From assembly GCF_018383585.1 (NCBI RefSeq), contig NZ_JAHAMK010000010.1:60215-124214 (forward strand): a stretch of 64,000 bases of DNA, given 5' to 3'. The position numbers were made by a program, and so were the translations under genes. Under the pieces are notes generated by a model. The model was given only the letters and a program-made list of their open reading frames with translations, searched no databases and had not been told where the DNA came from. Below are positions 1-7,797 of the stretch, piece by piece (the stretch's first letter is position 1; each line of letters opens with the position of its first letter). Origin of the DNA: Microvirga sp. 3-52. Lineage in GTDB: Bacteria; Pseudomonadota; Alphaproteobacteria; Rhizobiales; Beijerinckiaceae.

Positions 1-123
1 GACGAGACCCAAGGTCGGCCTCCTGCGCTCCCAGGCTTGCGAGGCCTGCCGCAGGACCGTGCCGGTTCCCTTCGCTGCGAACGCCTCGAGCGCGCCCCTC
101 GTCAGGAACCGATCTAAGGCAAC
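1..123 (-). other. Leader or 5' end of an unidentified SOS-regulated gene, leaving the window
   Basis: This stretch lies immediately downstream of the leftward SOS promoter. On the minus strand one frame stays open from about position 105 to the left edge, but no ATG, GTG or TTG begins it here, so it may be leader or may start at an unusual codon. The product cannot be recognised from what is visible. Confidence 0.3.
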
Positions 124-167
124 TCTATAGCTCAAGTGCAACACAGTGTCAAGAACAAAGTGAGAAC
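124..167 (-). promoter_or_regulatory. Sigma-70 promoter with LexA (SOS) box, firing leftward
   Basis: On the minus strand there is TTGACA (147-152), exactly 17 bases, then TATAGA (124-129), a near-consensus housekeeping promoter. Abutting the -35 is GTTC-N7-GTTC (153-167), the LexA operator of Alphaproteobacteria. A further GAAC-ATT-GTTC dyad overlaps at 164-174. LexA bound here would cover the -35, so the gene to the left is predicted to be induced by DNA damage. Seen directly: the motifs. Inferred: the regulation. Confidence 0.75.
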
Positions 168-210
168 ATTGTTCACAGGCCTGACCACTCCCTCGACGTC
201 ATCACCTCCT

Positions 211-305
211 CCACGTCATCACCGGCCTTGTGCCGGGGATCCCGATGCCTGAAGCGCCGCGCCTCTCAGCATCGGGATGGCCGGGTCAAGCCCGGCCATG
301 ACGGC
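211..305. repeat. Dispersed two-hairpin repeat, copy A
   Basis: First of five copies of an element of about 90 bp. It pairs a CACCGGCC...GCCGGGGAT half with a GGCCGGG...CCCGGCCATGACG half, separated by a short centre flanked by ATCCCGAT and ATCGGGAT. It lies downstream of the leftward GNAT gene. Together with the imperfect hairpin repeat at 360-461 it fills most of the gene-free first 480 bases. Confidence 0.75.
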
Positions 306-359
306 AGAGGGTGTGACGAAGGCCGGTGTAGGACGAAAGCGGGTGCGACCCAGGACAGT

Positions 360-461
360 GTCATGCCCGGCCGGAGAGCGCGAAAGCCCTGGCAGGGGAA
401 GAGGATCCATAGCCCGAGGCTCCGGAGGGATTCCCATCCGGGCCTGCTGACCACCGGGATG
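360..461. repeat. Imperfect GC-rich inverted repeat
   Basis: The stretch runs from GTCATGCCCGG to CCGGGATGAC, so its ends can pair, and it contains a GGATCCATA core like that in the inverted repeat near 18.7 kb. It fills the space between repeat copy A and the 3' end of the GNAT gene. No convincing gene is seen; open frames across it lack a ribosome binding site and recognisable content. Confidence 0.4.
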
Positions 462-481
462 ACTTGGCGGCGACGGCGTCC

Positions 482-1009
482 CTAAAGGGTCAGCTCGAAA
501 CGGTAGGCGACCTCGACAACCATCTGGCCGCGCAGGTCGAAGGATTGCTCGGCTCCCGGTGTCCCGCCAAGGGCCTCGTAGAAGCGACGGGCCGGGAGGT
601 TCTGCTTCAACACCCAGAGGCCTACAGAGCGGAAGCCGTGGGCGGCGAGGTGATCGAGAACACCGCCCATCAGCCTGCGGCCGACGCCCTGGCGCTTGAC
701 CTTGTCGAGCAGGTAGATCGCGAAGATCTCGGCCTCGGTGCCGAGAACATCGGCGTTCTCGCGGCCGATCGGCCCGCCGCGCGCGAAGCCGACGATCGCG
801 CCCCCGTCCGTTTCAGCGACAAGTAGCCTGGCCCGCGGATTCGGCTGCCTGAAGGCGCCCTGCCACATCCGCGTCCGCTCCTCGACGGACAGGCCAGCGA
901 GCGCCTCGGGCGACAGGAAATCCTTGTAGGATTCGCGCCAACCCTGGACGTGGACTCCGGCGATGCCTTCGACGTCCGCCTCAACCGCCTCGCGGATGAG
1001 GATGCTCAC
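482..1009 (-). CDS. GNAT family N-acetyltransferase
   Basis: A 175-residue GNAT acetyltransferase that would transfer an acetyl group from acetyl-CoA to an amine; the acceptor is unknown. The acetyl-CoA loop is RQGVGRRL (about 107-114) and the C-terminal FYEALGG (143-149) is the usual Tyr-containing motif of the fold. The start is taken as the GTG that overlaps the pheA stop in GTGA, giving the N-terminus SILIREAVEAD, typical of a first GNAT strand. The 4-base overlap indicates translational coupling with pheA. Its coupling to aromatic amino acid synthesis probably reflects operon membership and does not identify the substrate. Confidence 0.85.
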   Translation of the reverse strand: MSILIREAVEADVEGIAGVHVQGWRESYKDFLSPEALAGLSVEERTRMWQGAFRQPNPRARLLVAETDGGAIVGFARGGPIGRENADVLGTEAEIFAIYLLDKVKRQGVGRRLMGGVLDHLAAHGFRSVGLWVLKQNLPARRFYEALGGTPGAEQSFDLRGQMVVEVAYRFELTL

Positions 1010-1860
1010 TCGGCCGCTTCCCTGATCTTCTCGCGGAACGGGTCGGCCGGGTAGACGCCGAGAACGCGCAGCTCGCGGGAGAAGAATTCCAGCTCCTCCA
1101 GCGCCCGCTTGAGATTCGTGTCCTCCGGATGTCCGTCCACCTCGGCATAGAACTGGGTGGCCAGGAACTCGCCTTCGAGCATGTAGCTCTCGAGCTTCGT
1201 CATGTTGATGCCGTTCGTCGCGAAGCCGCCCAGCGCCTTGTAGAGCGCGGCGGGCAGGTTGCGGACACGGAAGACGAACGACGTGACGGTCGGCCCCTGT
1301 CCGGCGGGGGCCCAGTACGGTGTCTTGGAGAGAATGACGAAGCGGGTGGTGTTGTGGGCCTCGTCCTCCACGTTCTCCGCCAGGATCCTCAGGCCGTAGA
1401 TGTCCGCCGCCATGCGGGGCGAGAGTGACGCCCGGCTCGGATCCTTCCACTCCGCCACCTCACGCGCGGAGCCCGCCGTGTCGCCGGCCACATGGGCCTT
1501 GAGTCCGAGCTTGCGGATGATCTTGCGGCACTGACCCAGCGCATGGACATGGCTGTAGACGTCCTTGACGGTGCCGAGATCGGCATCAGGGATGGCCATG
1601 AGATGAAAGTGGATCGGCAGGAAATACTCACCGACGATATGCAGCCCGGAGGTCGGCAGCAGATGGTGGATGTCGGCTACCCGCCCGGCGATGGAGTTCT
1701 CAATGGGGATCATCGCCAGATCCGCCGGCCCTTCGTTCACGGCAGCAAACGCATCCTCGAAAGTCGGACAGGGCAGAGCCTCCCAGTCGGGACGGGCTTC
1801 CGAGCAGGCCGTGTGGGAATTGGCCCCCAATTCGCCTTGGAACGAAATGAGCTTGTTCAT
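1006..1860 (-). CDS. pheA: Prephenate dehydratase
   Basis: Monofunctional prephenate dehydratase of 284 residues, converting prephenate to phenylpyruvate in phenylalanine synthesis in the cytosol. The N-terminal catalytic domain carries the diagnostic TRF motif (172-174, in NTTRFVIL). A C-terminal ACT domain from about 190 includes GINMTKLESY (217-226), the phenylalanine-binding feedback region. There is no chorismate mutase domain. A strong AGGAGG lies five bases before the ATG. Upstream kdsB is on the same strand and the gap is filled by a repeat element; the downstream GNAT gene overlaps by four bases. Confidence 0.95.
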   Translation of the reverse strand: MNKLISFQGELGANSHTACSEARPDWEALPCPTFEDAFAAVNEGPADLAMIPIENSIAGRVADIHHLLPTSGLHIVGEYFLPIHFHLMAIPDADLGTVKDVYSHVHALGQCRKIIRKLGLKAHVAGDTAGSAREVAEWKDPSRASLSPRMAADIYGLRILAENVEDEAHNTTRFVILSKTPYWAPAGQGPTVTSFVFRVRNLPAALYKALGGFATNGINMTKLESYMLEGEFLATQFYAEVDGHPEDTNLKRALEELEFFSRELRVLGVYPADPFREKIREAAE

Positions 1861-1871
1861 GATGGCCTCCT

Positions 1872-1981
1872 AGCGCATTGCGCGGAAAAGTGGTGCCGGT
1901 TTACGCCCTGAACGATGCGCCGCGTTAAAGAAGAGGCATCGGATCGCTCCCAAAAGTGGAAGCCACTTTTGGGTCCGAGGC
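1872..1981. repeat. AAAAGTGG/CCACTTTT repeat, copy 1
   Basis: First of three copies of an element beginning AGCGCAT...GCGGAAAAGTGG and ending CCCAAAAGTGG...CCACTTTTGGGTCC. It contains two dyads. It lies between the co-directional genes kdsB and pheA, stops just short of the pheA Shine-Dalgarno and supplies the last codons and the stop of kdsB. It recalls the intergenic mosaic elements of rhizobia; that assignment is by resemblance only. Confidence 0.75.
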
Positions 1982-2713
1982 CCTGGCCGCGAGGATCTCG
2001 CGCGCCCTGTCGAGATCGTGAGGAATATCGACGCCGAGCGGCACGTCGTCGACCACGACGGCATCGATGCGCATGCCGGCCTCGAGCGCCCGCAATTGCT
2101 CCAGCTTCTCGCGCATCTCCAGCGGAGACGGCGTGAGGCCGACGAAACGCTGCAGCGCTTTGCGGCGATATGCATAGAGACCGATGTGATGATAGAGCGG
2201 ACCATCCCCATAGGGCGCGGTCGCGCGGGTGAAGTAGAGGGCGCGAAACCGGCTGGGGGACACCGGGCTTCCCACCATCTTCACCACGTTGGGGTTGGTC
2301 CTCTCCTCCTCCCTGACGATGACGGCGACGAGGGTCGCGATGTCGACCGCCGGATCCGAGAGCGGGATGATGGAAGCCGCGATGGCGGCCGGGTCGATCG
2401 TCGGAAGGTCGCCCTGGACGTTCACGACCACATCGTGCCGCCCATTCGGGTCGAGCTTTTCCACAGCCTCGAAGATGCGGTCGGAGCCGGAGGCGTGATC
2501 CGTCCGGGTCATGACCGCCTGCCCTCCTGCCCTGGTCACCGCCTCGACGATCTCGGGAGCGTCCGTCGCGACGGCCACAGGCCCGATTCCCGCCTCCACG
2601 GCCCGGCGCCACACATGGACGATCATGGGCTCGCCGGCGATCTCGGCCAGGGGCTTGTTCGGCAGCCGGGTTGCGGCAAGGCGGGCGGGAATGAGGACGA
2701 GAGGATCGGACAT
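1925..2713 (-). CDS. kdsB: 3-deoxy-manno-octulosonate cytidylyltransferase (CMP-KDO synthetase)
   Basis: Activates KDO with CTP to CMP-KDO for lipopolysaccharide inner core synthesis; 262 residues, about a dozen longer than Escherichia coli KdsB. The N-terminal nucleotide-binding signature is [15 protein letters not shown] (8-22), and the family end is recognisable as [15 protein letters not shown]. The residues after that, including [12 protein letters not shown], are encoded by the palindromic repeat at 1872-1981, so the native end has been extended by a repeat insertion. It is followed on the same strand by pheA. Confidence 0.93.
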   Translation of the reverse strand: MSDPLVLIPARLAATRLPNKPLAEIAGEPMIVHVWRRAVEAGIGPVAVATDAPEIVEAVTRAGGQAVMTRTDHASGSDRIFEAVEKLDPNGRHDVVVNVQGDLPTIDPAAIAASIIPLSDPAVDIATLVAVIVREEERTNPNVVKMVGSPVSPSRFRALYFTRATAPYGDGPLYHHIGLYAYRRKALQRFVGLTPSPLEMREKLEQLRALEAGMRIDAVVVDDVPLGVDIPHDLDRAREILAARASDPKVASTFGSDPMPLL

Positions 2714-2989
2714 GACGCGGTTTTTTCGAATGAGATCCGGGTCCTTAGAACATCGGACGGAAAAGTGGAAGGCAGGGACCGTTTGTCCTGGGCCGGAAAC
2801 GGACCTTGAGCCATCCTCGGGCGTTTGAGACCCGTGCTGCGACCACGAGAACGGCGAAAACTCCTGGAAACCCCATTGTCAAAACCCCATGACTACGGCT
2901 AAGCAACGGCCCTGTCGCGGGCGCTCGCCCGTGGATCCGTTCTGCTGCGCTGATTTCGCCGGTGTACGAAGGCGAGGAGAGCCTAACTG
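2714..2989. other. Divergent intergenic region between kdsB and the cytochrome c gene
   Basis: This 276-base gap must hold promoters for leftward kdsB and rightward cytochrome c. A partial match to the AAAAGTGG repeat (catcggacggaaaagtgg) lies at about 2752-2769. No promoter better than a weak TTGTCA near 2876 could be defended. Confidence 0.35.
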
Positions 2990-3532
2990 ATGAATATCGA
3001 GACCAATAAGATCGCGGGCGCCGTTTTCGGGTCGCTTCTCTTCGTGGTCGGCGTCAACGTTATCGCCGGCGGCCTGTTTGCACCCCATAAGCCCGCTGTC
3101 CCTGGTTATGACCTTCCGGCTCCCGAAGAGGCCGCTGCCGGCGGAGCCGCCGCTCCCGCAGAGCCGGAGCAGCCGCTCCCGGTCCTTCTGGCCAGCGCCG
3201 ATCCGGCCAAGGGCCAGAACTCCGCCAAGAAATGCGCGGCCTGCCACACCTTCGAGAAGGGCGGCGCGAACAAGGTCGGCCCGAACCTTTACGGGGTCGT
3301 CGGGCGTCCGGTCGCCTCGCATGAAGGCTTCAACTACTCCGCGGCCATGAAGGGCCATGGCGGAAACTGGACCTACGAGGATCTGTACGCCTTCATTCAC
3401 AACCCGAAGCAGGACATCCCCGGCACCATCATGGCCTTCGCGGGCGTCGCCCAGGCCAAGGAGCGCGCCGACATCCTGGCCTATCTGCGGACCCTCTCCG
3501 ACAGCCCGGTTCCGCTGCCGGCCGCCCAGTAG
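2990..3532 (+). CDS. cycM: Membrane-anchored c-type cytochrome (CycM-like)
   Basis: A 180-residue monohaem cytochrome c that probably carries electrons from the bc1 complex to terminal oxidase, as CycM does in Bradyrhizobium. An uncleaved N-terminal membrane segment spans about 9-30, followed by an Ala/Pro/Glu-rich linker (about 36-66). The haem site is CAACH (82-86) and the distal ligand is most likely Met148 in TIMAFAG. AGGAGAG precedes the ATG. The gene stands alone, with a terminator right behind it, next to kdsB-pheA, an order I know from rhizobia. Haem attachment would occur in the periplasm. Confidence 0.88.
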   Translation: MNIETNKIAGAVFGSLLFVVGVNVIAGGLFAPHKPAVPGYDLPAPEEAAAGGAAAPAEPEQPLPVLLASADPAKGQNSAKKCAACHTFEKGGANKVGPNLYGVVGRPVASHEGFNYSAAMKGHGGNWTYEDLYAFIHNPKQDIPGTIMAFAGVAQAKERADILAYLRTLSDSPVPLPAAQ

Positions 3533-3556
3533 GCGCTTGAACGACATCACATTTCG

Positions 3557-3589
3557 GAAAGCCGGGCTCCAAGCCCGGCTTTTCTTTTA
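3557..3589 (+). terminator. Rho-independent terminator of cycM
   Basis: AAAGCCGGGCT, a two-base loop, then AGCCCGGCTTTTCTTTT: a perfect GC stem followed by a T-run, 25 bases after the cycM stop codon. Confidence 0.85.
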
Positions 3590-3685
3590 GGCACTCGCGG
3601 GTTTGGGCGTTATCCCTTGCACTCGCCTCGTTCCGCACAAAATCTAACGGGACGACAGACGCCTCGTCCGTTCAGGAGACGCCTT

Positions 3686-5530
3686 GTGATCCGCACCCTT
3701 CTGCCGAGCCTCCTCGCTGCCTGCCTCGCCTTCACTCCCGTCGCAGCCCAGGAAGCGCCATGGCGGCATGGTTCGGCCCTGCTCGACGAGCCCAAATACC
3801 CCCAAGGCTTCCCGCACTTCGACTATGTCAACCCGAACGCCCCGAAGGGCGGGCTCGTGCGCTTAGGGGCGCTCGGCACCTTCGACAGCTTCAACATCGT
3901 CGTGGCCGGCGTGAAGGGCTCCCCCGAGCAGGGGCTGGGCCTCATCTACGAAACCCTGACCACGTCCGCTCTCGATGAGGCGAATGCCTCCTACGGCCTG
4001 CTCGCCGAGTCGTTCTCCTATCCTGGCGATTACTCCTTCGTCAGCTTCCGCCTGCGCCCGGAGGCGCGCTGGCACGACGGACGACCGGTGACGGCGGACG
4101 ACGTCATCTTCTCGTTCGAGAGCCTGAAGGCGAACAGCCCGACCTATGCTTTCTACTATGCCAATGTCAGCAAGGCGGAGAAGGTCGGCGAGCGTGAGGT
4201 CAGGTTCACCTTCGACGAGAAAGGCAACCGCGAGTTGCCGCAGATCATGGGACAGCTGATGGTCCTGCCGAAGCATTGGTGGGAAGGCACGGCCCCCGAC
4301 GGACGCAAGCGCGACGTGACGCAGACCACCCTCGAACCGCCGCTCGGCTCCGGCCCTTACCGCCTGAAGAGTTTCGATACCGGCCGCAACGCATCCTACG
4401 AGCGCATGAAGGAGTACTGGGGCGAGAAGATCAACGTGAATGTCGGGCAGAACAACTTCGACGAGATCCGCTACGAGTATTATCGCGATGCGACGGTGCT
4501 GCTCGAAGCCTTCAAGAGCGACCGCCTCGACTTCCGGACGGAGAACAGTGCCCGCAACTGGGCCGTGGGCTACGACTTTCCGGCACGCCAGGAAGGCCGC
4601 GTGATCCTCGAAGAATTCCCGTTCCGCGCCACGGGCGTGATGCAGGCTTTCGTGCTCAACATGCGTCGCGACAAATTCAAGGATCAGCGTGTCCGCAGAG
4701 CCTTCAACCTCGCGTTCCCCTTCGAGGAACTGAACAAGACGATCTTCTACGGGCTCTACGAGCGGCCCTCGAGCTATTTCTACGGGCTCGATCTCGCGTC
4801 GTCGGGCCTGCCCGAGGGAAAGGAACTGGAAATTCTCGAAAGCGTGCGCGACAAGATCCCGGCCTCCGTCTTCACGACGCCGTACAAGAATCCCGTCAAC
4901 GACTCGCCCGAGACGATCCGCAACAATCTGCGCGAGGCGGATCGGCTGCTCAAGGAAGCGGGCTGGGAGGTGAAGAACGGCCGCCGCGTGAACGCCAAGG
5001 GCGAGGTCTTGAGCGCGGAACTGCTCAGCAGCAGCCCCAACGAGGAGCGCGTCTTCCTGCCCTACAAGGCCTCGTTGGACCGCCTCGGCATCGCCACTAC
5101 GGTGCGCACCGTGGACGACGTGCAGTACACCAACCGTACCCGCGCCTTCGATTTCGACGTCGCCACCGGCCTCTGGCCCCAGAGTCTGTCCCCGGGCAAC
5201 GAGCAGCGTGAGTTCTGGGGCTCCCAGGCTGCGACGCGCGAGGGGTCGCGCAACCTTCCCGGCATTGCCGATCCCGGCGTCGACGCGCTGATCGACAAGG
5301 TCATCTTCGCCAAGGACCGCGACGAGCTGGTGGCGGCGACGAAGGCGCTCGACCGCATTCTGCTCGCTCACGATTACGTGGTTCCGCAATGGACCTCGCT
5401 GAAGCAGCGGACCGCGCGCTGGAACCGCTACGGTCATCCCGAGACGATGCCGCGCTACGGCGGAGCCGCCTTCCCGACCATCTGGTGGTATGACGAAGCC
5501 AAGGCGGCCAAGACGGGAGCACCGCGATGA
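3686..5530 (+). CDS. yejA: YejA-type ABC transporter substrate-binding protein (Sec-exported)
   Basis: Periplasmic binding protein of 614 residues, SBP_bac_5 family, of the YejA type that delivers oligopeptides and microcin C to a Yej importer. The GTG at 3686 is chosen because AGGAG lies seven bases upstream and gives a clean Sec signal peptide ending VAAQ; an in-frame ATG further up has neither. YejA landmarks include HFDYVNPNAPKGG near the N-terminus and WHDGRPVTADDVIFSFE. The stop overlaps the start of the next, paralogous binding protein (ATGA), so the two are translationally coupled at the head of the yej operon. Confidence 0.88.
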   Translation: MIRTLLPSLLAACLAFTPVAAQEAPWRHGSALLDEPKYPQGFPHFDYVNPNAPKGGLVRLGALGTFDSFNIVVAGVKGSPEQGLGLIYETLTTSALDEANASYGLLAESFSYPGDYSFVSFRLRPEARWHDGRPVTADDVIFSFESLKANSPTYAFYYANVSKAEKVGEREVRFTFDEKGNRELPQIMGQLMVLPKHWWEGTAPDGRKRDVTQTTLEPPLGSGPYRLKSFDTGRNASYERMKEYWGEKINVNVGQNNFDEIRYEYYRDATVLLEAFKSDRLDFRTENSARNWAVGYDFPARQEGRVILEEFPFRATGVMQAFVLNMRRDKFKDQRVRRAFNLAFPFEELNKTIFYGLYERPSSYFYGLDLASSGLPEGKELEILESVRDKIPASVFTTPYKNPVNDSPETIRNNLREADRLLKEAGWEVKNGRRVNAKGEVLSAELLSSSPNEERVFLPYKASLDRLGIATTVRTVDDVQYTNRTRAFDFDVATGLWPQSLSPGNEQREFWGSQAATREGSRNLPGIADPGVDALIDKVIFAKDRDELVAATKALDRILLAHDYVVPQWTSLKQRTARWNRYGHPETMPRYGGAAFPTIWWYDEAKAAKTGAPR

Positions 5531-7389
5531 GATCCATCAGCCGCCGCACCATCCTCAAGACGGGAGCGGCAGGTGCCGCTCTTTCCGTACTGCCGCGCAT
5601 CGGCCGCGCACAGGAAGGCGAGACGGAAGCGCACGGCCTGTCGAGCTTCGGCGAGCTGAAGCTGGCACCGGACTTCAAGCATTTCGCTTACGTCAATCCC
5701 GAGGCGCCGAAGGGCGGAACGCTGGCGATCCAGATCAAGCAGACCACCGGCAACCAGAATTTCGACACCTTCAACACGCTCAACGTCTTCGTGTTGCGCG
5801 GCGACGGCGCCGCCGGCATGACCGGCACCTTCGACACCCTCATGGCGGGCTCGGCGGATGAGCCCGATGCGCTGTATGGCCTTGTTGCGAAAAGCGCGCG
5901 CATTTCCGACGACAAGCTCACCTATCGTTTCACCCTACGTCCGGAAGCGCGCTTTCACGACGGCTCACGGCTGACCGCGAAGGATGTGGCGTTCTCGCTG
6001 AACATCCTGAAGACCAAGGGTCATCCGGTCTTCTCCCAGCTCCTGACGCAGATGGCTTCGGCCGAGGCGGAGGCCGAGGACATCCTGCGCGTCCAGTTCA
6101 CCCCGCACCGCAGCCGCGACCTGCATCTCATCGTTGCCGGCATGCCGATCTTCTCGGAGAAGTATTGGCAAGGAAAAGATTTCGAGGCCTCGACGCTGGA
6201 AGCGCCGCTGGCGTCAGGTCCCTACAAGGTCGGCCGTTTCGAGGTGGGTCGCTTCATCGAATTCGACCGCGTGCCGGATTACTGGGCCAAGGATCTTCCG
6301 GTGAATGTGGGCCAGAACAATTTCGACCGCATCCGCTACGAATATTTCCGCGACCGCACGGTGGCCTTCGAGGCGTTCAAGAACGGCACGCTCAACTATC
6401 ACGAGGAGTTCACCTCCCGCACCTGGACGACCGGATACGATTTCCCGGCCGTGCGCGAAGGCAAGGTGAAGAAGGAGGAGATTTCGAACGACTCGCCCTC
6501 CTCCATCCAGGGCTGGTACTTCAACACGCGCCGCGAGACCTTCAAGGACCCGCGCATTCGCGAAGCCATCGGCCTCGCCTTCGATTTCGAGTGGACGAAC
6601 ACCAACATCATGTTCGGCCTCTACAAGCGCACGGCTTCGTTCTTCGAGAACAGCGACATGAAGGCGGTGAGCAAGCCATCAGTGGAGGAGCTGGCGCTGC
6701 TCGAGCCGTTCCGCGACAAGCTTCCCGCCTCGGTGTTCGCAGACCCCGTTCTTCCGCCCGTCTCCGACGGCTCGGGACAGGACAGGCAGCTGCTGCGCCG
6801 AGCGGACGAACTCCTGCGACAGGCCGGCTGCAAGCGTGACGGGGGTGTGCTGAAGCTGCCGAACGGGCAGCCGTTCACCATCGAGTTCCTCGATTTCCAG
6901 CCTTCGCTCCAGCCTCACACCCAGCCCTTCCAGAACAACCTGAAGCGACTCGGCATCGATGCGCGGTCGCGCATCGTGGATGCGGCCCAGTATCAGCAGC
7001 GCCTGAACGAATACGATTTCGACATGACGAGCCGCGCTCTGGTCGGCTCTTCGACGCCGGGCGACAGCCTGCGAACGGTTTACGGCTCGCAGGCCGCGCG
7101 GACGCCGGGCGCACAGAACCTGGCCGGCATCGCCCATCCAGCCGTCGATGCCCTGATCGAGCGGATCGGAAACGCCAAGTCGCGCCAGGAGTTGAACATC
7201 GCCTGCCGTGCCCTGGACCGGGTTCTCCGTTCAGGCCATTATTGGGTGCCCATGTGGTACCGGGCCAGCGAATGGCTGGCCTATTGGGATCAGTTTTCGC
7301 GCCCGGAGACCAAGCCCCGCTTTGCCTCGGGCGCGCCGGGAACCTGGTGGTACGATGCCGAAAAGGCGAAGCGGATCGGGAGAGGATAA
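5527..7389 (+). CDS. yejA: Second YejA-type substrate-binding protein (Tat-exported)
   Basis: A 620-residue paralogue of the preceding gene in the same SBP_bac_5/YejA family. Its N-terminus SISRRTILKTGAAGAAL is a twin-arginine (Tat) signal, unlike the Sec signal of its neighbour, suggesting export after folding. Shared landmarks are HFAYVNPEAPKGG, FHDGSRLTAKDVAFSL and VNVGQNNFDRIRYEY. The ATG overlaps the previous stop. Two tandem binding proteins feeding one permease pair imply different ligand ranges; the ligands themselves cannot be read from the sequence. Confidence 0.88.
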   Translation: MRSISRRTILKTGAAGAALSVLPRIGRAQEGETEAHGLSSFGELKLAPDFKHFAYVNPEAPKGGTLAIQIKQTTGNQNFDTFNTLNVFVLRGDGAAGMTGTFDTLMAGSADEPDALYGLVAKSARISDDKLTYRFTLRPEARFHDGSRLTAKDVAFSLNILKTKGHPVFSQLLTQMASAEAEAEDILRVQFTPHRSRDLHLIVAGMPIFSEKYWQGKDFEASTLEAPLASGPYKVGRFEVGRFIEFDRVPDYWAKDLPVNVGQNNFDRIRYEYFRDRTVAFEAFKNGTLNYHEEFTSRTWTTGYDFPAVREGKVKKEEISNDSPSSIQGWYFNTRRETFKDPRIREAIGLAFDFEWTNTNIMFGLYKRTASFFENSDMKAVSKPSVEELALLEPFRDKLPASVFADPVLPPVSDGSGQDRQLLRRADELLRQAGCKRDGGVLKLPNGQPFTIEFLDFQPSLQPHTQPFQNNLKRLGIDARSRIVDAAQYQQRLNEYDFDMTSRALVGSSTPGDSLRTVYGSQAARTPGAQNLAGIAHPAVDALIERIGNAKSRQELNIACRALDRVLRSGHYWVPMWYRASEWLAYWDQFSRPETKPRFASGAPGTWWYDAEKAKRIGRG

Positions 7390-7428
7390 GGCTTGGACAC
7401 CACGCTGACGGCACGCAGGGAGGCGGAC

Positions 7429-7797
7429 ATGCCCCGCCTGCTTCTGCGCCTTGAGGGCCTGACCCTCTTCGTCCTGGCCACGGCTGCTTTCGCCCATACG
7501 GGCTTCTCCTGGTGGCTCTATGCCATTCTCTTCCTTGCTCCGGACCTGAGCTTTGCAGCCTATGCGGCGGGTCCCAGGCCCGGAGCCGTGATCTACAACG
7601 CTCTCCATTCCACGCTTGGTCTTGCCGTCCTGGCCGGTGGGGGGCTGATGCTGAACGCTCCTCTTTGCCTCGGTCTCGCTGCCGTCTGGGCCGCGCATGT
7701 CGGGCTCGACCGCATGTTGGGATACGGCTTGAAACACGCATCCGGCTTCAACGACACTCACCTTGGCCGCATCGGCCATAAATCCGCAGGCGCTTGA
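7429..7797 (+). CDS. DUF4260 family small membrane protein
   Basis: A 122-residue hydrophobic protein with about four predicted membrane segments, resembling the DUF4260 family; function unknown. The ATG at 7429 is preceded by GGGAGG, which I prefer to an upstream TTG at 7393 that lacks a convincing site. Its TGA overlaps the ATG of yejB (TGATG), so it is translated inside the yej operon between the binding proteins and the permeases. The family also occurs away from transporters, so the placement is suggestive only. Confidence 0.7.
   Translation: MPRLLLRLEGLTLFVLATAAFAHTGFSWWLYAILFLAPDLSFAAYAAGPRPGAVIYNALHSTLGLAVLAGGGLMLNAPLCLGLAAVWAAHVGLDRMLGYGLKHASGFNDTHLGRIGHKSAGA

Noticed and set aside
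228..485. Small open frames in the first 500 bases
   Set aside because: They are translations of the palindromic repeats, with no Shine-Dalgarno.
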